Source: Vitrella brassicaformis (taxonomy: Eukaryota; Sar; Vitrellaceae). Taken from it: a DNA stretch of 39,614 bases. Made by a program: the position numbers and the translations under genes. This document shows, one piece after another, positions 19,235-31,724 of the stretch. Location: NCBI GenBank assembly GCA_001179505.1, contig CDMY01000603.1, positions 192,250 to 231,863 of the forward strand. Reading direction: 5' to 3'. The notes under the pieces are model-generated. The model searched no databases. It was not told where the DNA came from and saw only the letters and a program-made list of their open reading frames with translations. Within the stretch, counting starts at the first letter, position 1. Each line of letters starts with the position of its first letter.

Positions 19235-22200
19235 AGAGTTTAGCGTCTGGTGGATCAGAGGGTTGAGCTGCTGGAGACGGTTGCGGACCTCGATGACGAG
19301 TTCGCTGAGCTATACCTCATGTATGTGTCTGTGGATGCATCGACACACCGCACAGACAGATGCGCCGCCATACTTGCAGGGGGCTCTCTCTCTGTCTCTC
19401 TCTCTGTCTGTCTCTGTGTGTGTGCCAATGAGTGCAGGAGTGACAGCTCCCCGCCCCGCGAGAAGTTCGACCAGGCCGTCAGACGTATCACGCTCAAGCA
19501 CAAAGGTCGGCTACCATCGCCACCCCCCCACCCATCCCTCCCTCCTTCCCTCCCTCCCTCCCTCCCTCCCTCCTCAGGTGTGCCTGTGTACTGCGGTTCT
19601 GCCTTACGCGACTGGGGTGTGGATCTGCTGCTCAACGGGGTGGTGACGTGCCTGCCCTCCCCTTTGGACAGGACGCCCCCCCGTGTGCGGCCGTACAATC
19701 CCACCACACACCTCAGTGTGTCGGGGGAGAGGGACAGGGACAAGGACAACAGGCTCAAGGTCAAGGGGCTGGTCAGCGCGCTGCCGACGTGTATTGGGAA
19801 TGACCAACGGGTACGTGCCTGCCTCAAGTGGGGGTAATAAGGGGCGGTTGAGGGAGGATTCCTCAGTGCGTGTGTGTGTGTGGGGGCACGTGTGTGTGTC
19901 AGGTGTTGGTGCAGACGAACGTGAGTCCCTGTGCGCTGGCCTTCAAGGTCATGTCGGACAAGAAGGGCGGACAGCTGGTCTTCTGCAGGGTCTACTCGGG
20001 TCTGTCAGTCAGTCCCACCATCGATCCCAGCCCCCCACACGCCTACGGAGATCCTCCCTCCCTCCCTCCCTCCCTCCCTGCCCTCTTCGTAGGTGTGTTA
20101 CGTGAGCGACAGCACCTGTACAACGCCACTCGCGGCGTCAAGGAGGCCATCACACGCATCTTCAGGGCACATGCCGACCGCTTCGACAAGACCAACGCTC
20201 TCGCCGCAGGTAGGGTAGGGTAACCAATCAACACCTGCATCCACCCATGGATATATGGATGGACACGCCCAGCTGGCCACACGTGGAGTGGATGGATGTC
20301 TGTGGCGTATGTGTGTGTGTGTGTGTCATCAGGCGACATCGGCGTGTTGCAGGGCTGCCGGCAGACGCTCACGGGCGATACTCTGCACGCCCTGACGAAG
20401 CCGGTGGAGCAGTCCTTCTATGTGCTGGAGCACACAGGCACCGAGTGGGACCCACAGCCCGTCGCCTTTGCCGCTTTTGAGACCGAAAACGGTTGGTTTG
20501 TGGGCTGGGTGGGATGTGCGTGTGGGTTGGTGAATTTATGGGTGCAGTAAGTAGCGGTGGCGGATGGTCCTTGTGTGTGTGTGTGTGTGTGTGTGTGTAG
20601 CCAAGGATGAGGAGAGGCTGCAGGTGGCGCTGAGGGAGCTGACGCTGGAGGACCCTTCTCTCCAGTTCCATACCGACGTGCAGACCGGTCGGTCAGTGAA
20701 TATGCGAAGAGACGCAGAGTGACAGACATGGTGTGGTGTGTGGTTGTGGTTGTGGTTGTGGTTGCGTGTTTAGGTCAGTATCTGATGTGGGGCTTGGGTG
20801 AGCTGCACCTGCAAATCGTCAAGGAAAGGCTCGTGGCCGACTGCGGTACGGGACAGGCAGGAATGGCATGCCGCATGAGTGAGTGCATCCTCCCCTCCAT
20901 TATGTGTGTCTATGTGTGTGTGTGTTGCTTGCTTCATCCACACACACATACACACACATACACACACCACACAGGTCTGAGCGTCAAGATGGGCAAGGTG
21001 GAAGTGGGATACAAGGCAAGCAGCCATCCATCCATCCATCCATACGGCTCTTCCTCTCTCTCTCTCCCTCTCTCTCTCAGGAGTATTTGGAGGAACCGGC
21101 GAGTGGCTCGCTGGTCGACCAGCTCACACAAGGAAGTACGACACTCCCACACCCACACCCACAGGAAGAGAGAGAGGCGCATCGCATCCACACAGCAGCC
21201 AGGTTTTGTGCATCCGCCCATCAATCAGACCGGGCCGCGTCAGTGGAGATCAGCCTGCGTCTGGAGCCGCTGCCCCTGCCGGACCCCTATGAACTCAGGG
21301 AACCACCAACCTCCACCTCTCCCTCTCCCTCTCCCTCTCCCTCTGACGACACCACATCCACACAGGCATCATCGGCTGATGAACATGGTGCAGACGTGGC
21401 GGCCGAGATAAGCATGGCCCCACTGAGCGAGGCTGCATACGCCAGCCAAGTGGGCACGCACAGAGAGAGAGACAGAGAGAGAGATCGGGGCCTGGTGGCT
21501 GGTATGTTGAATGGTGTGTCTTTAGGTGAGTGTGGAGGTGAGCCCGCTGTCGCGCGAATCGCTCATCGACGTCCCCGGCGACGCGCTGGAAGGTGATTGA
21601 CTGACGGGATGGGATGGATGTGTCAATGTGTGTGATGGGAACGCACCCCATCTGCCCCTGGTGTGTACTGCAGCTGCCGAGAAGACGTTGAGCGATGCGC
21701 TGAGCTCGGGGCCTCTCCTGGGATACCCAATGGTGTCACTGCAGGTATGTAGCAGACACACCCAGACACACACATGGGGTGCTGTCTTGGGATGCATGCC
21801 ATGCAGCCGTGGGTGTGTGTGTGTGGAGTGTAGGCGACGGTCGATTCCATCAAGTGGAACCAGTTCTCCACCATTGGAGGTGAGATGACACACAAGACGC
21901 TGCTGCACCATCTCACCTCTGCTTGCTGTCGCTGCTGGCTGTGTGGCAGCGGTTCGTTCGTGTGCCGCCAAGCTGTTCCGGAGCCTGGTCAAGGGCCGGT
22001 CGGTGAGCCTGCTGGAGCCCCTGATGAAGGTCGAGGTGGTCACACCCGACACACACCTCGGCAGCATCCTCTCAGAACTGGTATGCACGTACGTGTCATG
22101 ACGCCGATTCTGATGCACACGGAGAGCGAAAAGCGCTGTGTGTGTGTGCGGTTGCGGGATGGATGGATGGATCTGGGGTTCAGACGAGCTTCCGCCGAGG

Positions 22201-22986
22201 TCACATCGTGTCGGTCTCGACGTATGAGGACCCCCTGGCGAGCAGGAAGACCACCACGACCGCCTCCTCGTCGCGATCGGACGCTGTGAGGCTGTCCAAA
22301 ATCAATGCTGTGGTACGGTACGGTGCCGCACGCCAGCCAGCCATCCAGACAGACAGACACGCCGACGGATGGATGGATGGATGGGTACAGGTGCCCCTGA
22401 GCACGCTTGAGGGCTATTCAGCGGTGCTCCGGTCCAACAGCCGCGGGACTGCCCACTTCACCATGACCCCCCACGGCTACGCTCCAGTGCCCGAAGACCT
22501 AGAGGAGCAGGCACGTACCCCTCCCCTACCCTCTGCCCCCCGAACAAACCTCACCACACAGACCTACCTTCATTCTGTCTGTCTGTCCGTGCACCGCGAT
22601 GCAGATCCTGACTGAGGCACGTGGGCTGCGCAGCTTGGGTCTCCCGTCAGAGAGGGAGAGGGAGAGGGAGGAGGCTGCAGAAGAAGGAGAGGAGGGAGAG
22701 GAGGGAGAGGGTAAGGTTGAGGAGGGGATGGTGTACCTGGAGGGCGAGGAGCACGGCACCGTCATCGTCGAGGAGGACGAGCAGCTCAAGTGGTCCTCAA
22801 AGGCGCTACACCAGGACACTCACCCAGGTAGGGTACACAGACAGACAGACGCGCAGAAATGCTAGCTGCCACTGCAGCCGGACGTGTGTGTACCTGACCT
22901 GCGATTGTCTGTGCCTCGTCTCTCATGCAGAGCGGACGGAGGGCCATGGAAAGGCGCACGGACGGTCATCGGAGAGAAAGCTCTGA
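17941..22986 (+). CDS. GFM2: Mitochondrial elongation factor G2 / ribosome-releasing factor 2
   Basis: Twenty-two exons assemble to 1026 residues: 17941-18339, 18444-18710, 18799-18915, 19000-19134, 19244-19320, 19438-19505, 19578-19810, 19903-19999, 20093-20209, 20333-20491, 20601-20687, 20774-20845, 20975-21015, 21081-21449, 21526-21592, 21674-21744, 21834-21879, 21950-22080, 22184-22312, 22391-22510, 22605-22827 and 22931-22986 (TGA). Residues 1-40 look like a mitochondrial presequence. The GTPase has [12 protein letters not shown] (G1, 95-102), the switch [20 protein letters not shown] (159-163) and [15 protein letters not shown] and [13 protein letters not shown] favour the EF-G2/GFM2 type, which splits post-termination ribosomes with RRF, over EF-G1. 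Domains II-V follow, with [36 protein letters not shown] and [16 protein letters not shown]. It is longer than human GFM2 because of a Pro/Ser-rich insertion (about 21120-21440) and a Glu-rich tail. Introns at 21016 and 22511 have GC donors. Confidence 0.9.
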
Positions 22987-23444
22987 TATATCGATGTCTA
23001 TCGTGATCGAATAGATAGATAGATGGACCGACCGGCGCCGCATTTTCGTCGTGTGTGTAGTGTAGTGTGTCTTGCAAGGCAGCCGGGCCAGCTGCTTAGG
23101 CAGCTCGATAGGTCAGACAGGATGGCAGTAGCTAGTTGTGCCGCCATGTTATCTATTGGTCATGCAGTTAGCCGTGTTTGGTCTTATGTCTCTCTGCCGG
23201 TATACAGACATATATCGGTCAGGACAGCGGCGGCAGCCAGGCAGGAAGGATCTGTTGTGTGTTTCTTGCGTGCGTGTATGTGACGCAGCAAGCAATGTCT
23301 GTATAGTAGCGAGTGCCTCAGGTGCGATCGCAACCATCCATCGGCCAAGACGAGCAACCGAGACGGATGATCTGCAGTGCATGCAGACGGGGGGCGTCCT
23401 CAACGCCCCCACCCAAAATACACTCCGTTGCTCGGCGCGACACG
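22987..23444. other. Intergenic region upstream of a small gene
   Basis: This contains a GATA-like short repeat at about 23013 and no recognisable motif. Part of the frame preceding 23445 is open from 23313, with ATGs at 23313, 23367 and 23445. The next gene could therefore start earlier with a presequence-like N terminus (MICSACRRGASSTPPPK). Confidence 0.4.
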
Positions 23445-24241
23445 ATGATGGGCCCCCCGACGGCTGCCGACAAGGCCAACACCGTCCCCATCCACATCAG
23501 GTCACACACAGATGAGGGACTGTCCTCCTCGGGTCTCTCTCCTTAAGACTGCCACTGCCTCCTGCATCTGCAGGGAGTTCCTGCGCACCAGCCACCCCGT
23601 CACATCGCCATATTGGTGTGTAGTTACATGGCCTGGGCTCATCTGCAATGGTGCGTGTCATGCCATCTGCAATGGCTGCAGGTGGCGAAGCCCGTCCCCT
23701 GGCGAGGTACGTCGTAAGGCTGACGAGGAGCGGCCCGCCACGCCGCCTCCCCCACACCTCAAGGGCGTCCCGCGCTCAGGCGTCTTCTCACATCAGGCAC
23801 GCCACACGTACACTAACAGTCAGGCGTCTCACGCGTGCCTAGCTGCCCTTCTCCCTCCCTCCTTGTTGCTTTCGCCTTCAACGTGCAGAAGTGGCCTCAG
23901 TACCTGACGACCTACCAGGTGGCGTACAGCCCCTTTGGACACTTCAAGCCGTGGGACGAGGAGAAACCTGGAAGCATCCCGGGATACAGGTGGGTGGGTG
24001 CGTCAGGCATATCATTGTGTTGATTGACGAAGGGAGGGAGGGAGGGATTGATGTCGCACAGGCATACTTGTGTGAGTGTGTTGATGTTGTTGTATGCAGT
24101 GGGTATCTGCCTGGCAAGGAGGCTGGCAATGTCATAGGGAAGACGTACTGCAAGGCGCGGGACGCCGCGATCGAGGGTCTGAGGAAGACGCGGCAGGCCA
24201 TCATCTACCAGCAGCAGGACACCAATGGCGAAGACTGCTGA
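23445..24241 (+). CDS. Small unrecognised protein (about 151 aa)
   Basis: Exons 23445-23500, 23574-23615, 23682-23796, 23889-23989 and 24100-24241 (TGA) join in frame. The third intron has a GC donor (CAG|GCACGC at 23797). The product has REFLRTSHPVTSPYWWRSP, a basic and Pro-rich middle, KWPQYLTTYQVAYSPFGHF, PGSIPGYRSGYLPGKEAGN and a helical, basic end (CKARDAAIEGLRKTRQAI). There are no transmembrane segments and no family I can name. Aromatic, compact and basic, it looks like an organelle complex subunit, which is a guess only. It follows GFM2 in the same direction at about 460 bp. Confidence 0.6.
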
Positions 24242-24874
24242 CAGACAAGATGACCACACCCATCCATCACACCAGATCCATCCAGCTTTTGATGTACGTG
24301 TTGAGAGAGAGGAACCTGACTGGCATACACAGCACAGCACAGCGCGGCCATTGCTGCATCCACATGGCTTGAGTGAGACATGTATGTCGATCGCACCGCA
24401 CCAGACCTGAGTGAATGAATGATCCAAGGTCCGTATCACACGACACGGCTGACACAGCACGACTCTACAACACACAACACACAAGACACAACACGCGTCG
24501 ACTAAATGCGAGGAAAGGTCACCTGCTCGACTCGCTTCCTTGGCTGTCTGTCTGTCTGTCTGTCTTTCTGTCTATTTGATAAACAACACATGGATGCGCA
24601 AAAAACACGACACAAAAACCCGAGAAGGCAGGCAGGCAGGCGGCACACACTGCTCGCTGTCCTTTGCCAGGACGCGACGCGCAACCGCCACCCAGCCATC
24701 CATCCACCCATCCATCCATCCATCCATCTTGACAAATGACACACTCGACACACACACACTCGACACTTGTCATGTCACTCACACACAGACATCTCATAGC
24801 ACTGCACACACATCACGTATCTAATTACGCAACCATGGCTAGGCTACCTGGCATCGATCACACCACACTTGCTG
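24242..24874. other. Convergent intergenic region with TCTG and TCCA repeats
   Basis: This lies between two convergent 3' ends. It holds (TGTC)n near 24545, (ATCC)n near 24700 and CA-rich sequence near 24750. I see no gene. Confidence 0.5.
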
Positions 24875-27800
24875 CTAGTGCTGCTGCTGCTGTGTGGAGC
24901 CTTTTGCCCCACAGGCACACGGGCAGCAGACGCCCTCGGTCTCTTGCTGGAAGAACTCTCGCAGCGGGGCGGGGGTGAACACGCCACCCTGACCCTTGCC
25001 CGTCATCTCCTCATCTACACAACACACACACACACAATCTGCTTGTGTGTGGGGGGGGGGGAGGTGGTCTGACCCGCGACAAAGCACTGCAGGATGGTGT
25101 CGACAGAGATGGCAAACACGTCGAGCACCTCACCGCCCACCACGAAGCCCGCGAAGCATCCCAAAACAGTCGGGCCGATAGGCGACGACAGCCGCGCGTC
25201 ATAGATGCCGACAGACGAGAAGAAGCCCACAACCTGAAAGCACCCACACACACACACACACACATCCAGAGTGTGTCCACCTTCTTCTCTGATTTGCCCA
25301 CCCCGGCAGTGAGTGTCATCAACACGAGGCCCAGGAACCGCATCGCAGGCACCATACCGCCCAGCGCCGCAATCCGCCCAGCATTCCGCAGCACCAGCGT
25401 GAAGGCACTCCAGGAAGACTGACAGAAGTTCTTGCCGACCAAGGCCACCTGAATGTACGCTTTCTCGGACAGAAACTTCACAAACTTTTCGAAGCAGGTC
25501 ACGGCATAGCCGAGGCACGACAACACGCCGATATAGGCCCTGTTCATGGCAGTCACGTTCGAGCAGAGGCCACCGATGCCGCAGCAGCAGAGGTGCTTGC
25601 ACGCCTCTGTGGGGTGGTCTCTGGCCCACTCCGTCTGTGCGGCCAGCCACGCCAGAATCCACTGAAAACACCACACACAGAGAGATGAGAAACGCATCCA
25701 TGGGTGCCGACTGGATCATTGTCACCTTGACGAGCTGCACAACGGCGAGGACGAGGCTGCCGAATGCGATGCTGCCCATGTGGTAGACGATGCTCCAGCA
25801 CAGCCACCGACACACGGCGCCCTGAGGATGCCGCTTGCCGTTCTGGTTGGGGGTCGTGAAGTACCAGGTTGCGCACACCCCCGCCAGCACCACCTGACGT
25901 GGGTGACACAACAAACACAGAGGAGAAGGAGAATATGAACCATTCGTTGGAAGGAAATGGCTGAGGTGGTGAGGGAGGGTGAAGGGAAGGCATATTGCCT
26001 GGTTATAGCCCATGAGAAAGGCGTTGTTCCACAAGAGAGAGAAGAAGTGGTAGATGAGGGAGTACTGAGTCTCGCTGCTCCAGGAGAAACGCTTCCCCTA
26101 CTCACAGACACACACAGACAAACATACACACACAATGGACCACCACTGCCCACTTCTCTCTCTCCTTGTTCGTCTGTCTCACCTGTTCTGATTCGGCTTC
26201 AGTGAGTGTGCTCATGGTCCATGCCGCAACAGCGATCCAAAAAACGTAGTACACACAGGTAATGATGCCGACCACCAAAGGCACAAAGAGCACCGTTGGG
26301 GTGTGGGCCACAAAGAGCGCGGCGGACTTGATGACGGCGATGCCCAGCTGGATCCGCTCACACAGGCACAAGACGATCAGGATGAACAGGGCTCCCAGCG
26401 CTGAACGAACGAGGGGGGCGCACAGCACATACACACCGACGACAGGTTGTTGAAGGGATGATGCGTTCCTCTGTGGCCTTTTCGCTTTCTCTTACCCCAT
26501 AGCACATAGCTGCAGATGGTGAGGCTCCTCTCGTAGTACCCCTCCTCGATTATCCTGCCCGTCCACATGCACACACACACAATCCAAACACGTCACCGGC
26601 TCTCCGCTCTTTCTCTCTCTCTCTCTGTGTGTGTCGGCGTACGGGGCGTATACGAAGGCCGCAGCTCCCGCCACGACGAACAGGCCCACTCCTATCACAA
26701 TACTCATCCACACCAGCAGCCCCGCGCAGTACCGAAGCATCACCAGGAACACCATCCTACACACACACACACACACACACACACAGAGAACAGCACACAA
26801 AACACACCATCCTCCACCTGTCTGCCCTCCCGTCAGGTCGTGGTTTCTCACCCGCTGACGAGCGCAGCCGCCGCACAGATCAGAGGGACGGGCCAGGCGA
26901 TGGTCACGTCGGCCATGACGTTGTTCCAGGACGACACAAGGTCATTCGGCAGGTAGTCCGTCAGCTTCAGCAGTGCCGCTGACACGCTGCTGGCGAGGCC
27001 GCCCTCCCTCTCAGACACCGTGGCAGCTCCTGCTGCCGAGGCTGCTGTAGCGTTGGATGATGCATTGGACTTGGCCAGACGGGGGAAGCAGTACCGATCC
27101 ACAGCTGAATCAACACACACACACACACACAATGCTGTGCGGGACGGACGGGCAATCCCGCTCACTTTTCGCCATACCTTCGCTGGTGTCCGATTGGACA
27201 GGGACGCAATACTGTGGCTCGTAGGGGCAGATGTCCTCGGACAGCGCCGCCAGCTCGACGGTGACCCTGTCCTGCTCCACCACTGCCGTGCGGTTCATGA
27301 CTGCCGGCACCGATGAGTCCCGACACGGCCGCCTTGTGCCGATGCGGTCGACCTCATCGCCCGTGAAGCAAGGACATGCTGACACACACACCGGCCGGAA
27401 GTACCTGCGACCAACATCTCAAATCTCATCTCGATGCATCAAACCACACGTGCACAGAGCCATGACGCTCCCTCACCTTGAGAAGTGCTTAAGCTGGTCA
27501 AGGAACTGCCACCTCCCCGGTGTGTCGGCCACCTGCTGCAGGCCGGATAAGTCAGCCGAGTCGAAGCTGTCGAAGTCAAGCGTGTAGTAGAGCAGTCGCG
27601 AGTCGCTCTTGGCCGACGAGGGGAGGCCGCAGAAGTTGCCGGCGTAGTCCCGGCCGGCGAACAGCCTGTTTGGGTTGCCGTTGGAGAAAGCGATGTACGC
27701 CAACACGATCACACCCGCCCAGTGCAACACTGCACACACAGACACAGACACAGACGCAGACACAAGCAGCAGGCATCATCGAAGGCGTGCCCAACAAGTG

Positions 27801-28037
27801 TGTGATCCATCCGTGCACGCAAAAGCAGCTTAGCTTACGGTAGAGTATGCAGAAAGGGATATCGCGCACTCTCCGCGTCCTCAGCGGTCCGTGTGACACA
27901 TCGATGTCGGTGCCCTTGCAGAACTCCCGCCCAAGGTCATGCTTGACGCATGGCAGTGCAGCTGCCCTTGACCGCAGGTACTCCTCGCCACTTCGGCTCC
28001 TGATCCCTCCTGCGGGAGCCGGTGGTGGGTCCACCAT
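24875..28037 (-). CDS. Choline transporter-like protein, SLC44/CTL family
   Basis: Twelve minus-strand exons give 756 residues: 28037-27839, 27729-27477, 27404-27178, 27104-26852, 26756-26643, 26554-26496, 26400-26183, 26097-25999, 25893-25726, 25661-25281, 25233-25074 and 25014-24875 (TAG). After a polar N terminus, RRVRDIPFCILY leads into the first membrane helix. A large Cys-rich luminal/extracellular loop with NRT and NAT sequons follows. The remaining helices include the family signature CERIQLGIAVIKSAALFVAHTPTVLF, a WYF-containing helix, and CFEKFVKFLSEKAYIQVALVGKNFC with the CTL hallmark AYIQVAL...GKNFC. SLC44 proteins move choline or ethanolamine across plasma or organelle membranes for phospholipid synthesis. 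The short tail is cysteine- and glutamine-rich (CCPCACGAK). The intron at 25998 has a GC donor. It is head-to-head with the ankyrin gene at 28380. Confidence 0.9.
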
Positions 28038-28379
28038 CGCGGCCACTCACAGATTTCGAGGAGATCTGTCAGAGGCTTTGCATCGGCAGAAGATCAGTCT
28101 TCCTGGGACGCCCTTCGTTTCGTGCACTCTATGCGAGCTCATCGGTTTTGCAGCAACGGTTTCGGTTGCCCCCTAGGCAACGTTTCTTTTCGGCGACCCG
28201 AAGACGCACTAGCGGATCTATCGTACACGAGGCGCTGGACGCCTTTGCGGTCGCGGGCGCCGTGCGCCGGCCCATCGACATTACAGCGACGATGAGGTAC
28301 ATCACGAGGCAGCATATATGGCACGCTGCATCTGGTCAATACATGCCCTCTGTGCTATTATGCAGGTCACGTTGAGATC
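28038..28379. promoter_or_regulatory. Head-to-head promoter spacer with TGCGAGCT and AGATCTG
   Basis: This is 342 bp between the SLC44 and ankyrin-like genes. TGCGAGCT lies at 28132-28139 (followed by CA), and AGATCT at 28062-28067 (followed by G). Confidence 0.5.
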
Positions 28380-30489
28380 ATGGCATCTTCGTCCAGTGCC
28401 AGCGGTCCGGCTGCGCCGTCACCATCGCCATCGCCAGCCCCTCACGCCACCACCCTCCCTCACCGGCGGCATGCAGTCATCCAGAACCTCAGCAGACGGG
28501 TGTCCCCTCCAAACAGCAGCCCCGCCAGTCGCAGCCTCGCAGCTGCCGTCGAGCGACGCATCATCAGAGATGCAGCCACGGCCCTCCGACAGGGCGCTGA
28601 CGCCAACGTGAGGGTGCTATACCAGCCACCCCATGAGCACTATCCCGCGCTGAGCTACGACCTCCTCAGTAGTGCCATTCCTCGACCCAGAGAGCGACGA
28701 CCAGACCGGCTGTGCGGCGGTTGATGGAAGGTTGTCGGTATGCTCGCCACACTGTCAGCCGCCCCGGTCTCGCCTGTCGCTGCCCACGTGGGCGACGCGA
28801 GAGGCGCAGCGGGAGATCCTCGAGACACTCATCGCTGGAGGGGCAGATGTGAATGGGCCTCCTGAGGGGGACGATGCGACGACAAGGCCGATCCGTGCGG
28901 CCGTGGTCAATGCCAACGCGACGGCACTGGAGGTCCTGCTGCAGCATGGCGTGAGGGTCACTGCACAAATATCATATCGGCGATCTGCACTCAATCAATC
29001 GAGTCGTCGTCGTGGATGTCGTCCTCGTCACTCTGCACAAAATGATGTGGACGGATGAAGGGAGGGAGGGAGGGAGGGAGGCAGGGCCACTGCATCATCT
29101 TCGTGCCCGGCCTGCCGAAGACGCCGACGCCTGAGTTCGAGGATGCTCTTCTGGGCGTTTGTGGTCGCCTGCTGAAGCACGACCCGACGCTGGCAAGCGA
29201 ATGGGTGCCGGAGTCAAGACCTCCTTCGGTGAGTGACAGAGCACGGGTAACGGGAGGCACATGCACTGCACTGCACTGCACTGCCTGTGTCTGTACCTTT
29301 TTCTTGTGGGCTGGTTTTCATTCAGGAAGAGGATTTCCTTGATTTCGAGGCTGAGCCTTGTGACTATACCGGTCCGCCCTCAGAGGTCGGTAACAACGCC
29401 GTCCACCATCTCGTCGGCACCAATTGCTTCTCGCGAGACTTCGTGGTCAAGTACCTCGACATGCTCACGGCCATCGACCCATCCATCCTCACCGACTGCA
29501 ATGAAGCCGGCGTGACGCCGCTGCAAGTGAGGCGTCGCTCTCAAACACATAGGGATGCACTGACACGCATTAAGCACAACAGGAATGGCCTGTGTGCAGG
29601 TTGCGGCTTGGCAGGGGTACGAGTATTCACGGAGCCCCAACATCCACGCCATCGAGCACATCTGCCGGCAGGTCGAGCCAGCGCATGTCGAGCACGACGG
29701 TGATCATGGTATCGCACTCGTGTGGGCCGTCAAGACGCTCACCGGCCGGGAAGCATCGCAGCCCAGTGTGCGGGACGAGGGCCTCATCAACGAGTGGAGG
29801 CAGGCCGTCAGGACCCTGCTGCGGTGGGGCACAGCTGCGGCCCAGCTCCAGCATCTCGCCGGACAGTATGACATCGAGCCACAGCACCTCGAGCTCGTTG
29901 ATCGCGAGTACACCGCTGTGCTCAATGAGCTGCTCCAGGAGGTGATGGCCGTCGCCAGTGGAGCCCTGCAGCCGAACATGGAGCCGGCGGCACAAGGCAT
30001 CAAGGAGAGGATCAACCTGACCGACAAGACCACATTCGGCAAGCGCATCCACATGGCCATGCAGCACTTCTTGACGAGTGCCGCCGCCACCAAGACGGCC
30101 AGCCACTGCAGCGAGGTGATGGGAGAGCCCCCCAGCCACGACGAGCAGGAGCAGGAGCAGGAGAGGAAGCGCGCCAAGGTCTCCGTCCCTTCGCGGCAGT
30201 GCTTCGTGGTGCGCGGCGTCAACTCCCGGCGGTTGGGTCTGCATGAGGTGGTGCACAGGGCGATAGTGGATGAGGCGGCCGCATGCGGCCTGAAGGGCCT
30301 CGACCAGCCCGGGGTGGGGGAGTGACATACAGATAGGGCTGGGCACACTCAAAGGGCTGCATCCATCCATCCATCCATGCACCCGTGTTTCTTTTTGTGT
30401 TGCAGGGCGACGCCCTCTGCCAGTTTGCGTTGCCGGAGTTGGGGTACCTCGACAAGCACGGCAGGTTCCAGTCGCTGCAGATCGAGTAG
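28380..30489 (+). CDS. Degenerate ankyrin-repeat protein, frame break near 28670
   Basis: Supported exons are 28380 to about 28669, about 28672-28950, 29085-29228, 29326-29526, 29600-30313 and 30406-30489 (TAG). Ankyrin-like features include ALRQGADANV, EILETLIAGGADVNGP, NATALEVLLQHG, DALLGVCGRLLKHDP, GNNAVHHLVGTNCFSRDFV and EAGVTPLQVAAWQGYE. The C-terminal third (QHLEL...ELLQEVMAVASG, EQEQEQERKRAK) is helical and charged with a likely nuclear signal. The frame changes by one base between LLSSAI and LDPESDDQ at 28665-28680. This is either an intron (GTGAGG donor at 28609), a sequence error or a real frameshift. Ankyrin repeats mediate protein binding; no specific role is visible. The window's other ankyrin protein (2115-7684) has a similar repeat style. 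Confidence 0.65.
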
Positions 30490-31363
30490 AAGAATGACAG
30501 ACTCTCGTGTGTAGCGTGCTTAGTAGGGAGATGGTCAATCGCTTTTGGTCGGCGGCCGCACTTTTGCGATACGGGCACACACAGCGGTTGCGAGCGTCGC
30601 CTTTTCCGCCACACTAGCTCGTCAGATGGCTCGCAGCGGGAATCTCCTCTCCTCGTCGTTACCAACCTCTGTTTTCCCTTGGTCAGCCGCCAAGGCGGAG
30701 CGGAGGTTGGTGATGCAGGCGGGGTGGGGGTCTCAGCTTTGGCCGGGATGGTTATAGCCTGGCGATACGATCGGTTGTGTATCTGTAGATGTGTGTGTGT
30801 ATGTGCAATGACTGATGAGTGGGAAATATAACCGATGTCCTGTCTGCGTGGCGTCTGACCGACTGACTGCGTGTGAATATATAGCTCAGTAGAGACTTAT
30901 CCTCTCCCATTTCATGCATACAGGCTGCGGGCTCAGCCTCTGAGGTCAATTTGCCCAGCCCAGAAATGAATCGTCAATGTCAGATCAGTGAGTGAGTGTC
31001 GTAGGAAGAGACACAACGCACACACACACACGCGACAAAAAGTGCACGCAGGCCACACACAGAACTGACACAAGCCCTATCTGTATCTGTGTGCAAGGCT
31101 TAGCCCAGCTGGCTATGCATAGAGCAATAGTAGGGGTGAAAGCGACACGAAAGACAGACACAAGACCATCGCGGAGAGAGACAGGAGATGGCACAGATAG
31201 CAGCTGCCGCAGATGGACAGACACCTCTGCGGCTGGGCTGGCCAGCAGAGACAGATGCACACTGACCGTGACAGCAGCCGTGCTACACCTGGAAGGCTGG
31301 CAGCTGGCTCCTGCAGAGGTACACGACACACGACAGACACCAGACGACACATGCATGACGCAG
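30490..31363. other. Convergent intergenic region with a nested hairpin
   Basis: This is 874 bp without a gene. It includes a nested stem at 30661-30711 (separate entry), TG repeats near 30790, and CA repeats near 31020 belonging to the 3' flank of the WLM gene. Confidence 0.5.
30661..30711. other. Nested inverted repeats (possible structured RNA)
   Basis: ACCAACCTC (30661-30669) is perfectly complementary to GAGGTTGGT (30703-30711). Within its loop, CCTTGG (30677-30682) pairs with CCAAGG (30690-30695). The palindromic DNA means strand is undetermined. It lies about 170 bp past the ankyrin stop codon. Confidence 0.4.
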
Positions 31364-31688
31364 TCAGTGGCCCCGCCCCCCATTCGCGTACCGTCGTCTC
31401 CTTGGGCTTTCTTCCTCCAAAGCCTCCTGCAGAGCACACAAGACAAGCAGGATTGCAGATGAGAGAGTCTCATCTGTGTGTGTTTGTTCGGTTGAGCTCA
31501 CAAGTGCGCCCGGCTGTGCCTCGAGGTCTGTCTCGGCGGCTTCAGCCTTGGCAACGGCCTCCTTCAGCTTCTGAGCCTCAACGCGGCGCTTCATACGACG
31601 CCTGAGACACAGACAGACAGAGAGACAGACAGACAGACAGACAGGCAGAGACACACGATGGCTGAATCTAGGGATGAAAAGCTTGTGG

Positions 31689-31724
<36 letters not shown>

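Noticed and set aside
30790-30870. Possible C/D box snoRNA (TGATGA ... CTGA)
   Set aside because: The C box lacks the leading purine, no terminal stem joins the ends and no clear C'/D' boxes are seen.
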